Assembly (NCBI RefSeq): GCF_014650455.1
Contig: NZ_BMUZ01000008.1
Location: 124,001-188,000 of the forward strand
Direction of reading: 5' to 3'
Length of the DNA: 64,000 nt
Source: Streptomyces xanthochromogenes
GTDB taxonomy: Bacteria > Actinomycetota > Actinomycetes > Streptomycetales > Streptomycetaceae
Shown in pieces: positions 9,017 to 18,339 of the stretch. Each line of letters starts with the position of its first letter. Positions within the stretch are counted from its first letter, which is position 1. The notes beneath the pieces are model-generated. The model was not told where the DNA came from, searched no databases, and saw only the letters and a list, made by a program, of their open reading frames with translations. The position numbers were made by a program, and so were the translations under genes.

Positions 9017-9685
9017 TCAGCCCTCGCGGCGGACCGACAGGAGGTCCTCCAGCTGCTCCTCGCGGGCCTGCGCGGCCACGAACAAAAGCTCGTCGCCCGC
9101 CTCCAGAGTCTCCTCCTGGCTCGGCGTCAGCACCCGCGTGCCCCGGATGATCGTCACGAGCGAGGTGTCCTCGGGCCACGCCACATCGCCGACCTGCGTG
9201 CCCGCGAGCGCCGACTCCGGCGGCAGCGTCAGCTCGACCAGGTTGGCGTCGCCGTGGCTGAAGCGCAGCAGGCGTACGAGATCGCCGACGCTCACCGCCT
9301 CCTCGACCAGGGCGGACATCAGACGCGGCGTCGAGACGGCGACGTCCACGCCCCACGACTCGTTGAACAGCCACTCGTTCTTCGGGTTGTTGACCCGGGC
9401 CACCACCCGCGGCACCCCGTACTCCGTCTTCGCGAGCAGCGAGACGACCAGGTTCACCTTGTCGTCACCGGTGGCCGCGATGACCACGTTGCAGCGCTGC
9501 AGCGCCGCCTCGTCGAGCGAGGTGATCTCACAGGCGTCCGCGAGCAGCCACTCGGCGAGCGGCACCCGCTCCACCGAGATGGCGGTGGGCGCCTTGTCGA
9601 CGAGGAGCACCTCGTGCCCGTTCTCCAGGAGCTCGCCCGCGATGGAACGGCCCACCGCGCCGGCCCCGGCAATCGCCACGCGCAT
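9017..9685 (-). CDS. TrkA-type potassium channel regulatory protein (second copy)
   Basis: A 222-residue RCK protein: an N-terminal Rossmann fold with GAGAVGRSIAGELL binding NAD(H) or a nucleotide (about 1-130), then a TrkA-C domain (about 140-220). These cytoplasmic rings gate Trk/Ktr-type potassium transporters. Its start overlaps the stop of the upstream TrkA gene by one base (ATGA). Together with kdpDE and the APC permease it makes this stretch a potassium/ion homeostasis neighbourhood. Confidence 0.9.
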   Translation of the reverse strand: MRVAIAGAGAVGRSIAGELLENGHEVLLVDKAPTAISVERVPLAEWLLADACEITSLDEAALQRCNVVIAATGDDKVNLVVSLLAKTEYGVPRVVARVNNPKNEWLFNESWGVDVAVSTPRLMSALVEEAVSVGDLVRLLRFSHGDANLVELTLPPESALAGTQVGDVAWPEDTSLVTIIRGTRVLTPSQEETLEAGDELLFVAAQAREEQLEDLLSVRREG

Positions 9686-10353
9686 CAGTTGCCGCCCTCC
9701 TCGGGACCCTGGGCGAACGCCGCCTCGACCTTTTCGACCTCGTCGGTACGCATCATGACGTGCACCAGGTCGCCTTCCTGCAGGACCGTCTGGGACGTCG
9801 GAAGGACCGCTTCCCCCAGCCGGGTGAGGAACGCGACGCGCACGCCGGTCTCCTCCTGCAGCTTGCTGATCTTGTGCCCGATCCACGACGTCGAGGTGTG
9901 CACCTCGGCGAGCTGCACCCCACCGCTCGGGTCGCGCCACAGCGGCTCGGCGCCGGACGGCAGCAGCCGCCGCAGCATCTGGTCCGCGGTCCAGCTGACC
10001 GTGGCGACCGTGGGGATGCCCAGGCGCTGGTAGACCTCGGCACGGCGCGGGTCGTAGATCCGCGCCGCCACGTTCTCGATGCCGAACATCTCGCGCGCGA
10101 CCCGCGCCGCGATGATGTTGGAGTTGTCACCGCTGGAGACCGCCGCGAACGCGCCGGCCTCCTCGATGCCCGCCTCGCGCAGGGTGTCCTGGTCGAAGCC
10201 GACCCCCGTCACCCGGCGCCCGCCGAATCCCGAACCCAGCCGACGGAAAGCGGTGGGGTCCTGGTCCACCACCGCGACGGTGTGCCCTTGCTGTTCCAGG
10301 GCCTGCGCGAGAGCGGCTCCCACTCGCCCGCAGCCCATGATGACGATGTGCAC
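9685..10353 (-). CDS. TrkA-type potassium channel regulatory protein (first copy)
   Basis: A 222-residue paralogue of the following gene with the same layout: Rossmann motif GCGRVGAALAQALE at the N-terminus and a TrkA-C domain from about residue 140. It is the first gene of a two-gene minus-strand operon that reads away from the APC permease gene. A pair of single-RCK proteins probably forms a hetero-octameric gating ring. Confidence 0.9.
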   Translation of the reverse strand: MHIVIMGCGRVGAALAQALEQQGHTVAVVDQDPTAFRRLGSGFGGRRVTGVGFDQDTLREAGIEEAGAFAAVSSGDNSNIIAARVAREMFGIENVAARIYDPRRAEVYQRLGIPTVATVSWTADQMLRRLLPSGAEPLWRDPSGGVQLAEVHTSTSWIGHKISKLQEETGVRVAFLTRLGEAVLPTSQTVLQEGDLVHVMMRTDEVEKVEAAFAQGPEEGGN

Positions 10354-10581
10354 GTCCCCTTACCCCGCACTCCTGGTCGCCCCGATGACCTGCGCAAACA
10401 CCCTGCTCACTACTTCCTTCTCGGCTAGCCGGGCAACAGCGTGGCAACAGAAATCCACGTTGCCGCGTGACGAGCTTATGCGGCCCGCCCCGGGAAGCAC
10501 TCACTCAGTGCCCCCGGGGACGGCCACGGCCCGGGGGAGGCGGGTGCGCCTTATTCGGACAGAGCGCTTACGATCCTCTGC

Positions 10582-12627
10582 GTGTCCAAACTGACCGACG
10601 TGCCCAAACGGATCCTGATCGGCCGGGCGCTGCGCAGCGACAAGCTGGGAGAAACGCTCCTCCCCAAGCGCATCGCACTTCCCGTCTTTGCCTCCGACCC
10701 GCTCTCGTCCGTTGCGTACGCACCCGGAGAAGTACTCCTGGTGCTCTCCGTGGCGGGTGTGTCGGCGTACCACTTCAGCCCCTGGATCGCCCTCGCGGTC
10801 GTGGTGCTGATGTTCACCGTGGTCGCCTCCTACCGGCAGAACGTGCACGCCTACCCGAGCGGCGGCGGCGACTACGAGGTCGCCAACACCAACCTCGGGC
10901 CGAAGGCCGGACTCACCGTCGCGAGCGCCCTGCTCGTCGACTACGTCCTGACCGTGGCGGTCTCCATCGCCTCGGGCATCGAGAACCTCGGCTCCGCGAT
11001 CCCGTTCATCGTCGAGCACAAGGTGCTCTGCGCGGTCGCCGTGATCGTCCTGCTGACGCTGCTGAACCTGCGCGGCATGAAGGAGTCCGGCAAGCTCTTC
11101 GCGATCCCGACGTACGTCTTCGTCGCCGGCGTCTTCGTCATGATCGCCTGGGGCGCCTTCCGCGGGATCGTGCTCGGCGACACCATGAAGGCACCGACCG
11201 CGGACTACACCATCAAGGCCGAGCACCAGGGCCTCGCGGGCTTCGCCATGGTCTTCCTGCTGCTGCGAGCCTTCTCCTCCGGCTGCGCGGCGCTCACCGG
11301 CGTCGAGGCCATCAGCAACGGCGTCCCCGCCTTCCGCAAGCCGAAGTCGAAGAACGCGGCCACCACGCTCGCCCTGATGGGCGGCCTCGCCGTCACCATG
11401 TTCTGCGGCATCATCGCGCTGGCCATGTCGACCCATGTGCGCATGGCCGAGAAGCCCGGCGAGGACCTGCTGCACAACGGCACCCCGCTCGGCTCCGGCT
11501 ACGTGCAGAACCCGGTGATCTCCCAGGTCGCCGAGGCCGTCTTCGGCCACGGCAGCTTCCTGTTCGTCGTGCTCGCCGCGGCCACCGCGCTCGTGCTGTT
11601 CCTCGCGGCGAACACGGCCTACAACGGCTTCCCGCTGCTCGGCTCGATCCTCGCCCAGGACCGCTATCTGCCCCGCCAGCTGCACACCCGCGGCGACCGC
11701 CTCGCGTTCTCCAACGGCATCGTGCTCCTGGCCGGCGCCGCGGTGCTGCTCGTCGTGATCTACGGCGCGGACTCGACCCGCCTGATCCAGCTGTACATCG
11801 TCGGCGTCTTCGTCTCGTTCACGCTCAGCCAGACCGGCATGGTCCGCCACTGGAACCGCCACCTGGCCACCGAACGCGACCCCGCCAAGCGCCGCCACAT
11901 GGTCCGCTCCCGCGCGATCAACGCGTTCGGCGCGTTCTTCACCGGCCTGGTGCTCGTCGTCGTCCTCGCGACGAAGTTCACCCACGGCGCCTGGGTCGCG
12001 CTGCTCGGCATGGTGATCTTCTACGGAACGATGACCGCGATCCGCAAGCACTACGACCGGGTCGCCGCCGAGATCGCCGCCCCCGACGAGCCCACCGACG
12101 ACAGCCTGCGGCCCTCGCGCGTGCACTCGATCGTCCTGGTCTCCAAGGTCCACCGCCCCACCCTGCGCGCCCTCGCCTACGCCAAGCTGATGCGCTCCGA
12201 CCAGCTGGAGGCGCTCTCCATCTCGGTCGACCCGGTCGAGACGAAGGCGCTGAAGGAGGAGTGGGAGCGGCGCGGCATCAACGTACCGCTGAAGATCCTC
12301 GACTCGCCCTACCGCGAGATCACCCGGCCGATCATCGAGTACGTCCGCAGCCTGCGCCGCGAGAGCCCGCGCGACGCGATCAGCGTGTTCATCCCCGAGT
12401 ACGTCGTCGGCCACTGGTACGAGCACCTGCTGCACAACCAGAGCGCGCTGCGGCTCAAGGGCCGCCTCCTGTTCACGCCCGGCGTCATGGTGACCTCCGT
12501 CCCCTACCAGCTGGAGTCCTCCGAGGCCGCCAAGAAGCGGGCCCGCAGGCGCGCGGACTGGAACGCCCCGGGCGCGGTGCGCCGCGGCCCCGTGGCCCGG
12601 CCCAAGGAGCCGAGCAACAAGAGCTGA
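10582..12627 (+). CDS. APC-superfamily permease
   Basis: A 681-residue integral membrane protein with about twelve hydrophobic helices (residues 35-480) and a cytoplasmic C-terminal domain of about 180 residues. FASDPLSSVAYAPGE in helix 1 marks the APC-type transporters that in actinomycetes lie beside TrkA proteins. The GTG at 10582 follows a -10-like TACGAT (10569-10574) by 7 bases, so the mRNA may be leaderless. Substrate is uncertain; a cation or amino acid is possible. Confidence 0.85.
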   Translation: MSKLTDVPKRILIGRALRSDKLGETLLPKRIALPVFASDPLSSVAYAPGEVLLVLSVAGVSAYHFSPWIALAVVVLMFTVVASYRQNVHAYPSGGGDYEVANTNLGPKAGLTVASALLVDYVLTVAVSIASGIENLGSAIPFIVEHKVLCAVAVIVLLTLLNLRGMKESGKLFAIPTYVFVAGVFVMIAWGAFRGIVLGDTMKAPTADYTIKAEHQGLAGFAMVFLLLRAFSSGCAALTGVEAISNGVPAFRKPKSKNAATTLALMGGLAVTMFCGIIALAMSTHVRMAEKPGEDLLHNGTPLGSGYVQNPVISQVAEAVFGHGSFLFVVLAAATALVLFLAANTAYNGFPLLGSILAQDRYLPRQLHTRGDRLAFSNGIVLLAGAAVLLVVIYGADSTRLIQLYIVGVFVSFTLSQTGMVRHWNRHLATERDPAKRRHMVRSRAINAFGAFFTGLVLVVVLATKFTHGAWVALLGMVIFYGTMTAIRKHYDRVAAEIAAPDEPTDDSLRPSRVHSIVLVSKVHRPTLRALAYAKLMRSDQLEALSISVDPVETKALKEEWERRGINVPLKILDSPYREITRPIIEYVRSLRRESPRDAISVFIPEYVVGHWYEHLLHNQSALRLKGRLLFTPGVMVTSVPYQLESSEAAKKRARRRADWNAPGAVRRGPVARPKEPSNKS

Positions 12628-12666
12628 GCGGTGCGGCGCGGGTGCGCTGTGGTGCCGGGTGCCATG

Positions 12667-12730
12667 CCGTGCCTGTGCCGCGCCGTGCCTGTGGCGGGCC
12701 GTGCCTGTGCCGCGCCGTGCCTGTGGCGGG
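12667..12730. repeat. Perfect 32-bp tandem duplication
   Basis: Two identical 32-bp units (12667-12698 and 12699-12730), each made of two similar 16-bp halves that differ at the end (gccgc versus ggcgg). They fill the gap between the permease stop and the methyltransferase promoter. Confidence 0.85.
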
Positions 12731-12815
12731 CGGCCGGGCGATCCCCACGTAGACTGGTGGGCTGTTCGCCCGGCCGCCCGCCGTTTTCCTCCCCCCGACC
12801 TGGAGTCACCCACCC

Positions 12816-14192
12816 ATGCAGCAGAACGCATCCGAGCCGTCGGCGTCGGCATCCGAGCCGTCGGCGCCCGAGCCGTCGCTGTCGTCGTTGGTCGGTGAGG
12901 AGTACGAGGTCGAGGTCGGCCCCGTCGCGCACGGCGGCCACTGCATCGCCCGCACCGCGGAGGGCCGCGTCCTGTTCGTACGCCACGCCCTGCCCGGCGA
13001 GAAGGTCGTGGCCCGCGTCACCGAGGGCGAGGAGGACTCGCGCTTCCTGCGCGCGGACGCGGTGCGCATCGTGGAGGCGTCCAAGGACCGGGTCGAGGCG
13101 CCCTGTCCCTTCGCCGGCCCCGGCAAGTGCGGCGGCTGCGACTGGCAGCACGCCAAGCCCGGCGCCCAGCGCCGCCTGAAGGGCGAGGTCATCGCCGAGC
13201 AGCTCCAGCGGCTCGCGGGCCTCACCCCCGAGGAGGCCGGCTGGGACGGCACGGTCATGCCCGCCGAGGGCGACAAGCTCCCCGCGGGCCAGGTCCCGGC
13301 GTGGCGCAGCCGCGTCCAGTACGCGATCGACGACGAGGGCCGCGCGGGCCTGCGCAAGCACCGCTCGCACGAGGTCGAGGTCATCGACCATTGCATGATC
13401 GCCTCCGAGGGGATCTCGGAACTGGGCGTGGAGAAGCGGGAGTGGCCCTCGCTCGCGTCGGTCGAGGCGATCGCCGCGTCCGGCTCGCACGACCGCCAGG
13501 TCGTCCTCACCCCGAAGCCGGGTGGCCGCCTGCCCCTGGTGGAACTCGACAAGCCGGTGTCCGTGCTCCGGGTCGAGGAGAAGGACGGCGGAGTGCACCG
13601 CGTGCACGGCCGCGCCTTCGTCCGCGAGCGCGCGGACGGCCGCACCTACCGCGTCGGCATGGGCGGCTTCTGGCAGGTCCACCCGCAGGCCCCCGACACC
13701 CTGGTGAAGGCCGTGATGCAGGGGCTGATGCCGCGCAAGGGCGAGATGGCGCTGGACCTGTACTGCGGCGTCGGCCTGTTCGCCGGCGCGATCGCGGAGC
13801 GGGTGGGCGAGACGGGCGCGGTGCTCGGCATCGAGTCCTCCAAGCGCGCCGTCGAGGACGCCCGCCACAACCTGGCCGACCTGCCCCGCGTCCGCGTGGA
13901 ACAGGGCAAGGTCGAGCAGGTCCTGCCCCGCACGAAGATCACCGAAGCCGACCTGATCGTCCTGGACCCGCCCCGCGCCGGCGCCGGCAAGCAGACGGTC
14001 AAGCACCTGGCGGCCCTGGGCGCCCGCCGCATCGCCTACGTCGCCTGCGACCCGGCGGCCCTGGCCCGCGACCTGGCGTACTTCGCGGCAGCGGGCTACA
14101 AGCCGCGGACGCTGCGGGCGTTCGATCTGTTTCCGATGACGCACCATGTGGAGTGCGTGGCGATCCTTGAGCCGGTGCGCGAGGAGGGCTGA
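12816..14192 (+). CDS. TrmA/RlmD-type 23S rRNA or tRNA uracil C5-methyltransferase
   Basis: A 458-residue SAM-dependent RNA methyltransferase. The first 25 residues are a Ser/Ala/Pro/Glu repeat. A TRAM domain (about 30-90) is followed by an Fe-S cysteine set C-x(6)-CGGC (PCPFAGPGKCGGC), the SAM motif LDLYCGVGLFAG, the catalytic region VLDPPRAG and the ACDPAALARDL cysteine nucleophile. It is expected to make m5U in RNA; whether rRNA or tRNA is the target cannot be read from the sequence. Confidence 0.9.
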   Translation: MQQNASEPSASASEPSAPEPSLSSLVGEEYEVEVGPVAHGGHCIARTAEGRVLFVRHALPGEKVVARVTEGEEDSRFLRADAVRIVEASKDRVEAPCPFAGPGKCGGCDWQHAKPGAQRRLKGEVIAEQLQRLAGLTPEEAGWDGTVMPAEGDKLPAGQVPAWRSRVQYAIDDEGRAGLRKHRSHEVEVIDHCMIASEGISELGVEKREWPSLASVEAIAASGSHDRQVVLTPKPGGRLPLVELDKPVSVLRVEEKDGGVHRVHGRAFVRERADGRTYRVGMGGFWQVHPQAPDTLVKAVMQGLMPRKGEMALDLYCGVGLFAGAIAERVGETGAVLGIESSKRAVEDARHNLADLPRVRVEQGKVEQVLPRTKITEADLIVLDPPRAGAGKQTVKHLAALGARRIAYVACDPAALARDLAYFAAAGYKPRTLRAFDLFPMTHHVECVAILEPVREEG

Positions 14193-14686
14193 CCTGCAGG
14201 TTCAGGCGGTGTGCGCTATGTGCAGTGTGGGCGTTACGGGCGATATCTTGACGCTGAGACGACACTCTCCGAGGGGTCCTGACGCTCCTGCTGATGGGGC
14301 GTCAGGTACTCTTCGTCACTGGTCAGACGGACTGCTCGCGGCGCGGGCATGGCCGGTTGCCGCAGGCCGTGTCCTCGCGCTTGAGGACGTCGTGGAGCGC
14401 TGGGCGCCATAGGATCCCCGGCACCGCGCGTGGACGGTGCTGATCTGCCCGGTCGGCTCCGCGCGTTCGGTACGGTCCAGCGATGGTGGGCAATGCAATG
14501 GAGGGGGCCGTCAGCAAGCTGACGGCCCCCAAACAGTCGGGGCTAGATTTCTGGCGGAACGAACGTAGCCCTCAGGACGGAGTCTGGCCCGCGTTCCCCA
14601 TCAACGGCGTGGCAGCCAGTTACGTAGAGGTGCTGGACAGGTCAAGGCAGCCACGTCACCCGCTTCAGCAGTCGCGGCGAAAGCCT
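14193..14686. other. Gene-poor spacer with hairpins
   Basis: No convincing gene. Arms cctgacgc (14278-14285) and gcgtcagg (14299-14306) could terminate the methyltransferase message. Base composition and codon statistics in all frames are irregular, which marks the left border of the toxin island. Confidence 0.5.
14503..14530. terminator. Strong hairpin downstream of the minus-strand island genes
   Basis: Arms gggggccgtcagc (14503-14515) and its exact complement (14518-14530) give up to 13 bp. It could stop transcription from either side. Confidence 0.75.
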
Positions 14687-15067
14687 TCACTCGTTGAGTA
14701 CCCTCTGCAGGCCCGGGCCCGTCATCTCCACGACGACGGCCATGTCTCTCAGCCCGTCCGGCAGGTTCGCGCGCTGCTCTTCAGTACCCAGCAGGACACT
14801 ATCCGGAAGAGCGATGGCGGCGCCAAGACGGTCGGCCAGTTCAGCGATGATGTCCAGGATTCCACCGGGCGGGAAGCGGTGCACACTGACGCCGTCGGCA
14901 CTCACGTCCACCTCCGCCTCTCCGCCGTCGGCTGCCCGGACAAGCAGTTCGTTGTCGTCCTGGTCCGCGTTCACGGCATGCGGTACCAGGACCTCCCTGA
15001 CCACCCGCTGGTCCAGCGTTTCCGCTTCGCCGTCCACGAATCGGTGCAGGGAAATCGCATATCCCAT
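14687..15067 (-). CDS. Small hypothetical protein in toxin island
   Basis: A 126-residue acidic protein with no signal peptide or membrane segment. The ATG at 15067 is preceded by an AGGAG at about 10 bases. It begins YAISLHRFVDGE and contains PPGGILDIIAELADRLGAAI, which reads like a compact alpha/beta protein of the size of immunity proteins. I do not recognise a family. Position beside the Rhs toxin region makes an immunity role possible but unproven. Confidence 0.6.
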   Translation of the reverse strand: MGYAISLHRFVDGEAETLDQRVVREVLVPHAVNADQDDNELLVRAADGGEAEVDVSADGVSVHRFPPGGILDIIAELADRLGAAIALPDSVLLGTEEQRANLPDGLRDMAVVVEMTGPGLQRVLNE

Positions 15068-15166
15068 GTCCTTCAGGCTCCTGATGTCCCGGGTGGAGAC
15101 GCTGCTCGACGCGCGGCCCTGCCGAAGCCGAAGCCGAAGCCTCGGCAGAGCCCCTGTGCGTTCGAG

Positions 15167-15466
15167 TCACGTAGAAGGACCCGCCAAGATCAGCAGGGCG
15201 AGCGGATCCTGGTCGTCCCGTTCCACGGTGAACCCAGCAGCGCGCAGAATCGCAAGCACGGCTGTCTGCACATGACCTGCCGCCTGCACGAAGTACTGGA
15301 AGACAGGCCCCCCGTCCGGACGGCTCGTGTCGAACGCGCCATGTACGGGCAGGTCGCACTTCCGGTAGACGGAGGCTGCCGGCGGATGACCGAAGCCGGC
15401 CACGTAGAGCGGGACTCGGCCGAGAGGCGGTTCAATGCCGATCTGGTAGCGCGCGAGATCGCGCAC
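15167..15466 (-). CDS. Small hypothetical protein, possibly partial
   Basis: A 99-residue frame with good coding periodicity. It starts at a GTG without a visible Shine-Dalgarno, and homologous sequence could begin further upstream, so it may be a 5'-truncated remnant. No recognisable domain. It sits between the immunity-like gene and the 126-residue gene in the same direction. Confidence 0.45.
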   Translation of the reverse strand: MRDLARYQIGIEPPLGRVPLYVAGFGHPPAASVYRKCDLPVHGAFDTSRPDGGPVFQYFVQAAGHVQTAVLAILRAAGFTVERDDQDPLALLILAGPST

Positions 15467-15562
15467 AAGGACGTTTCGGGAGAGGTGGCGGCGTCAGTTC
15501 AGCCGATGCGACTCTCCACGGGCTATGGGAGACAGGGAGATCGACTCACCTCGATCGCCTCT

Positions 15563-16342
15563 TCACAGCTCATACCAGTCTGAACGAAAGTCGGCTACAT
15601 GTTCCTCGATGACATCGCGACGTGGATCGTCCGGGAGCAGAGTCAGCTGCGTGAGAAGCGAGTCAACCTGTCCCAAGAGGGTCGGGTCCTTGTCCTGCAT
15701 GCGTTCAATATTGGGTTCTACGAATGTGTCCAAGTAGGTGTACAGCGCCTCGGCCAGACCTGCCGGTGCCCTGTCAGGGGGAGGGATTTCCCATTCGCGT
15801 ACCAAGAATTCAGCGGGCGCGGTGAGGATCCAGCCGATGTATACATTGCTGGCAAAAACGAAGTCGAAACCTTGGGCTGCTCGCACGCGTATAAGCCCGT
15901 GTGGCCCGGGTTCTGCGTCTCTGAACGTGCAGATCAAATGTTGAGCACTCTCATCTACCCACCTAATTTCTGTTGGTCTCACGTCGAAATTCTCGAGTGA
16001 AAGAGAATGAAACGCGCCATATGCAAGTGGGGCGGAAAGCCAAGGGGTGAAATCCCGGGCGTCCGGGGCCCTGCACTCGGGGACAGCCAGCGTGAACCCG
16101 CGTAGCATGGCGTCGTCCTTACCGAACCGGATCTCGTCGTCGCCGGACCACAGCCAGTCTACGCTGCCGAATGTCTCGGCGAGCAGGGATTCATGCGTCT
16201 GCTGGTCGGTATGAGGGGAAACTGAAACAAACCCGCCGGGCAGCGAGTACCCAGGGGAATGAGCTAGTGGACTCCCTGCAACGGTGACTGAGAGGGAATC
16301 AGTCAGGGCTAGCCGAGAATCGCGAGTGATGGCATCGTGCAT
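15563..16342 (-). CDS. Putative immunity protein for the adjacent Rhs toxin
   Basis: A 259-residue soluble protein. The ATG at 16342 has a GAGGAA Shine-Dalgarno and lies 9 bases after the Rhs stop, the usual toxin-then-immunity order. It is acidic, rich in aromatic residues, and ends GLAEALYTYLDTF...RRDVIEEHVADFRSDWYEL. A decayed copy of this C-terminus recurs at 17947-18150. No characterised family is recognised; the immunity role rests on position, size and duplication. Confidence 0.6.
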   Translation of the reverse strand: MHDAITRDSRLALTDSLSVTVAGSPLAHSPGYSLPGGFVSVSPHTDQQTHESLLAETFGSVDWLWSGDDEIRFGKDDAMLRGFTLAVPECRAPDARDFTPWLSAPLAYGAFHSLSLENFDVRPTEIRWVDESAQHLICTFRDAEPGPHGLIRVRAAQGFDFVFASNVYIGWILTAPAEFLVREWEIPPPDRAPAGLAEALYTYLDTFVEPNIERMQDKDPTLLGQVDSLLTQLTLLPDDPRRDVIEEHVADFRSDWYEL

Positions 16343-16351
16343 GAGGGTTCC

Positions 16352-17461
16352 TCATCTCAAGGGCGTTGCGGGTGGAAGAGTTCCGCCCTTGGGTGTCGGG
16401 ATCTTGCCGTCGACGATCATATCTCTCGTTACGGCAGGACCGGGGTCGGTTGGTGAGCCACCCCAGGCTGCTGCGCCACTATCATTCTTGGGGCCAGAAG
16501 GACCATAGCTGGTGATCACGTTTCCAGCCTTGCCACCCTTGCTCTCCATGACGACGATATCCTCCCCCGTATGGAAGATCAGGCGTTCTGCCCCTCCATT
16601 TGAGATGTAAACCCCGTCAGGATTGGAGAGTATTTCGACTTCTCGTTCGGGAGTGAGATGGCCGTGGTACCCGGTTGCCGTTCGGCGTTTTCCTTCCGCT
16701 GCCCGGTCGATTGCCTTGTCGATGACCTTGGTCACCTTCGTGCAGTCGTAGAGCCCAAGCGGATCGAATCCGCTAAGTGGATGATTCACATACGCCGCGG
16801 GCTGAGGGCCGCCAGCAAGACCCAGGGGGTCTGGTGATAGATAGTTCGCTGTCTCTGGGGAGTAGTAGCGGAAGTAGTTGTAATTGAGCCCGCTCTCGGT
16901 ATCCGCGTACTGGCCGGGGAAGCGCAGCGAGCAGTACGCGGACGCCTCGGTGTCAGAGGGCGCTGGGTGGTGAATCCCCCACAGACTGGTCCGATGCTGC
17001 CAGGCGACGTGACCGTCAGCAGTCACAAGTTCTGTCGGCGTACCGATGGAGTCGGTGATGATGGCGTGGAAGCGGAGGCCGGGGCCGGAGTCCTGGTCTT
17101 CAGCCAGCTGGGATAGGTAGGACCTGCCGGGCACGCGGGGGCGATGGTCTGACTGAGTCAGGGGGCGATGGGTGCCAGGGACGTAGTCCCAAGTGGTGGC
17201 CCTTCCTTTGGTATCGATCTGTTCCGCCAGGCGAGTGTCGTCCCAGGTGAAGTCTGTACGGTCGGCCTTCGAGCCGTCTTTGGCCAGGCGATATTTGGCT
17301 ATGCGGCGGCCGAGAGGATGCCGCAGTCCTTCGGCCCCGAGTAGGGACACCGAGCCGTGACGCTCCGGGCGCCCGAGGGAGGGGAGATGAGGCGGAAGAG
17401 AGCTCTGACTTGCAGTTTTCCAGACGCCATTCAAGCCGACACTCCTCCGATGACGTATCAC
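16352..17461 (-). CDS. Truncated Rhs core with C-terminal toxin tip
   Basis: A 369-residue frame starting at a weak GTG. Residues from about 45 resemble the end of an Rhs/YD shell (HPLGRRIAKYRL), and residues 190-245 hold the hallmark Rhs-associated core (RFPGQYADTESGLNYNYFRY, SPDPLGLAGG, FDPLGLYDC). The last about 120 residues are the variable toxin domain: GYHGHLTPEREVEILSNPD, HTGEDIVVMES, GNVITSYGPSG and a final SPTDPGPAVTRDMI. The pattern suggests a small RNase of the BECR/RelE-like type, which is inference. A full Rhs protein has over 1000 residues, so this is an orphan tip fragment. Confidence 0.75.
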   Translation of the reverse strand: MIRHRRSVGLNGVWKTASQSSLPPHLPSLGRPERHGSVSLLGAEGLRHPLGRRIAKYRLAKDGSKADRTDFTWDDTRLAEQIDTKGRATTWDYVPGTHRPLTQSDHRPRVPGRSYLSQLAEDQDSGPGLRFHAIITDSIGTPTELVTADGHVAWQHRTSLWGIHHPAPSDTEASAYCSLRFPGQYADTESGLNYNYFRYYSPETANYLSPDPLGLAGGPQPAAYVNHPLSGFDPLGLYDCTKVTKVIDKAIDRAAEGKRRTATGYHGHLTPEREVEILSNPDGVYISNGGAERLIFHTGEDIVVMESKGGKAGNVITSYGPSGPKNDSGAAAWGGSPTDPGPAVTRDMIVDGKIPTPKGGTLPPATPLR

Positions 17462-17946
17462 GCTGAAGTGATGCCCTCGGAGGCGTCGTGACGCGCTTTC
17501 GATGCTCGTTCTGATGGAGTGTCAGATGTGTTGCTCCGCCGGTCAGGGCTCCCGTCACCGCGCTGTGAGCGTTCAGATCGTCGGTCCCCCCGGCTCCCCA
17601 CCCCTGAGCAGGCTGACCGATGATCCCGCCCGGTCATCACTGCCCGCACCCGACTTCGCCTCGCCCGGGCCCTGGTGGCCGGCCGTCGACCCCTTGGGGA
17701 GCAGCCACTGCCGTCACCCCGGCCGCGCCCTGCCTGGTCCGCCGACGGTTTCGTCAGGTCCGGGTCGCAGGGGACACACCGGCAAGCCGCCGCAACCCTG
17801 TGGACACTCCACCGGCCAACTCTGGGCGCCCGATGTACCCCCGCACCCCGTCCGTCCAGCATTCACCATCGTGGTAGGACCTGCGGTTCCGCACCCTCAG
17901 GGACGGAGTCGAGGCCGAGAGGGGGCGATTCACCTCGACCGCTGCT
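17462..17946. other. Spacer with no gene seen
   Basis: No frame shows convincing codon bias in this stretch. It separates the orphan Rhs fragment from the immunity-gene remnant and probably holds decayed Rhs or cassette sequence. Confidence 0.4.
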
Positions 17947-18150
17947 TCACAGCTCGTACGGGTCCGAACGCAAGTCGGTCACGGGTTCCGCGATGACATC
18001 GCGATGTGGATCGGCCGGGAGGGAGCCGGCCGTGCGAGCAGCGAGTCGACCTGTTCCAGGAGAGCCGGACCCCTTTCCTACATGATGTCGATCTTGGGCC
18101 CTACGAAGATGCCCAAGTAGGTGTACAGCGCCTCGGTGAGGCCTGCCCTT
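17947..18150 (-). pseudogene. Decayed second copy of the immunity gene 3' end
   Basis: The minus strand encodes, in two frames, GLTEALYTYLGIFVGPKI and HRDVIAEPVTDLRSDPYEL, which match GLAEALYTYLDTFVEPNI and RRDVIEEHVADFRSDWYEL at the end of the gene at 15563-16342. The two parts are joined by a frameshift near 18075, and nothing matches upstream of 18150. DNA similarity also runs about 30 bases past both stop codons. This is the typical trace of an old toxin-immunity cassette. Confidence 0.8.
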
Positions 18151-18339
18151 GTTGAATCCCCGCCTCCCGCACCCCCGTTGCTCACCCCCCCCGGCCGGCG
18201 CTTCCCCCTGCCCACCAGGCCACCCCACCCGACCCTTTCGATCACCCACCCCTGCCCTCCTACCCCTTGCATCGCACTCCCGCCCCGCATATTCAGGGAA
18301 GTTGACGATGTCAGGCCAGCAAGTCGGAAGAGAGAGCCC

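Noticed and set aside
10501..12852. 783-codon minus-strand frame across the APC permease
   Set aside because: It is an antisense shadow with His/Asp/Gly-rich composition; the permease on the other strand is clearly real.
17458..17862. Minus-strand frame upstream of the Rhs fragment as the missing Rhs shell
   Set aside because: The translated frame has no YD repeats and is Arg-rich; it does not extend the Rhs homology.
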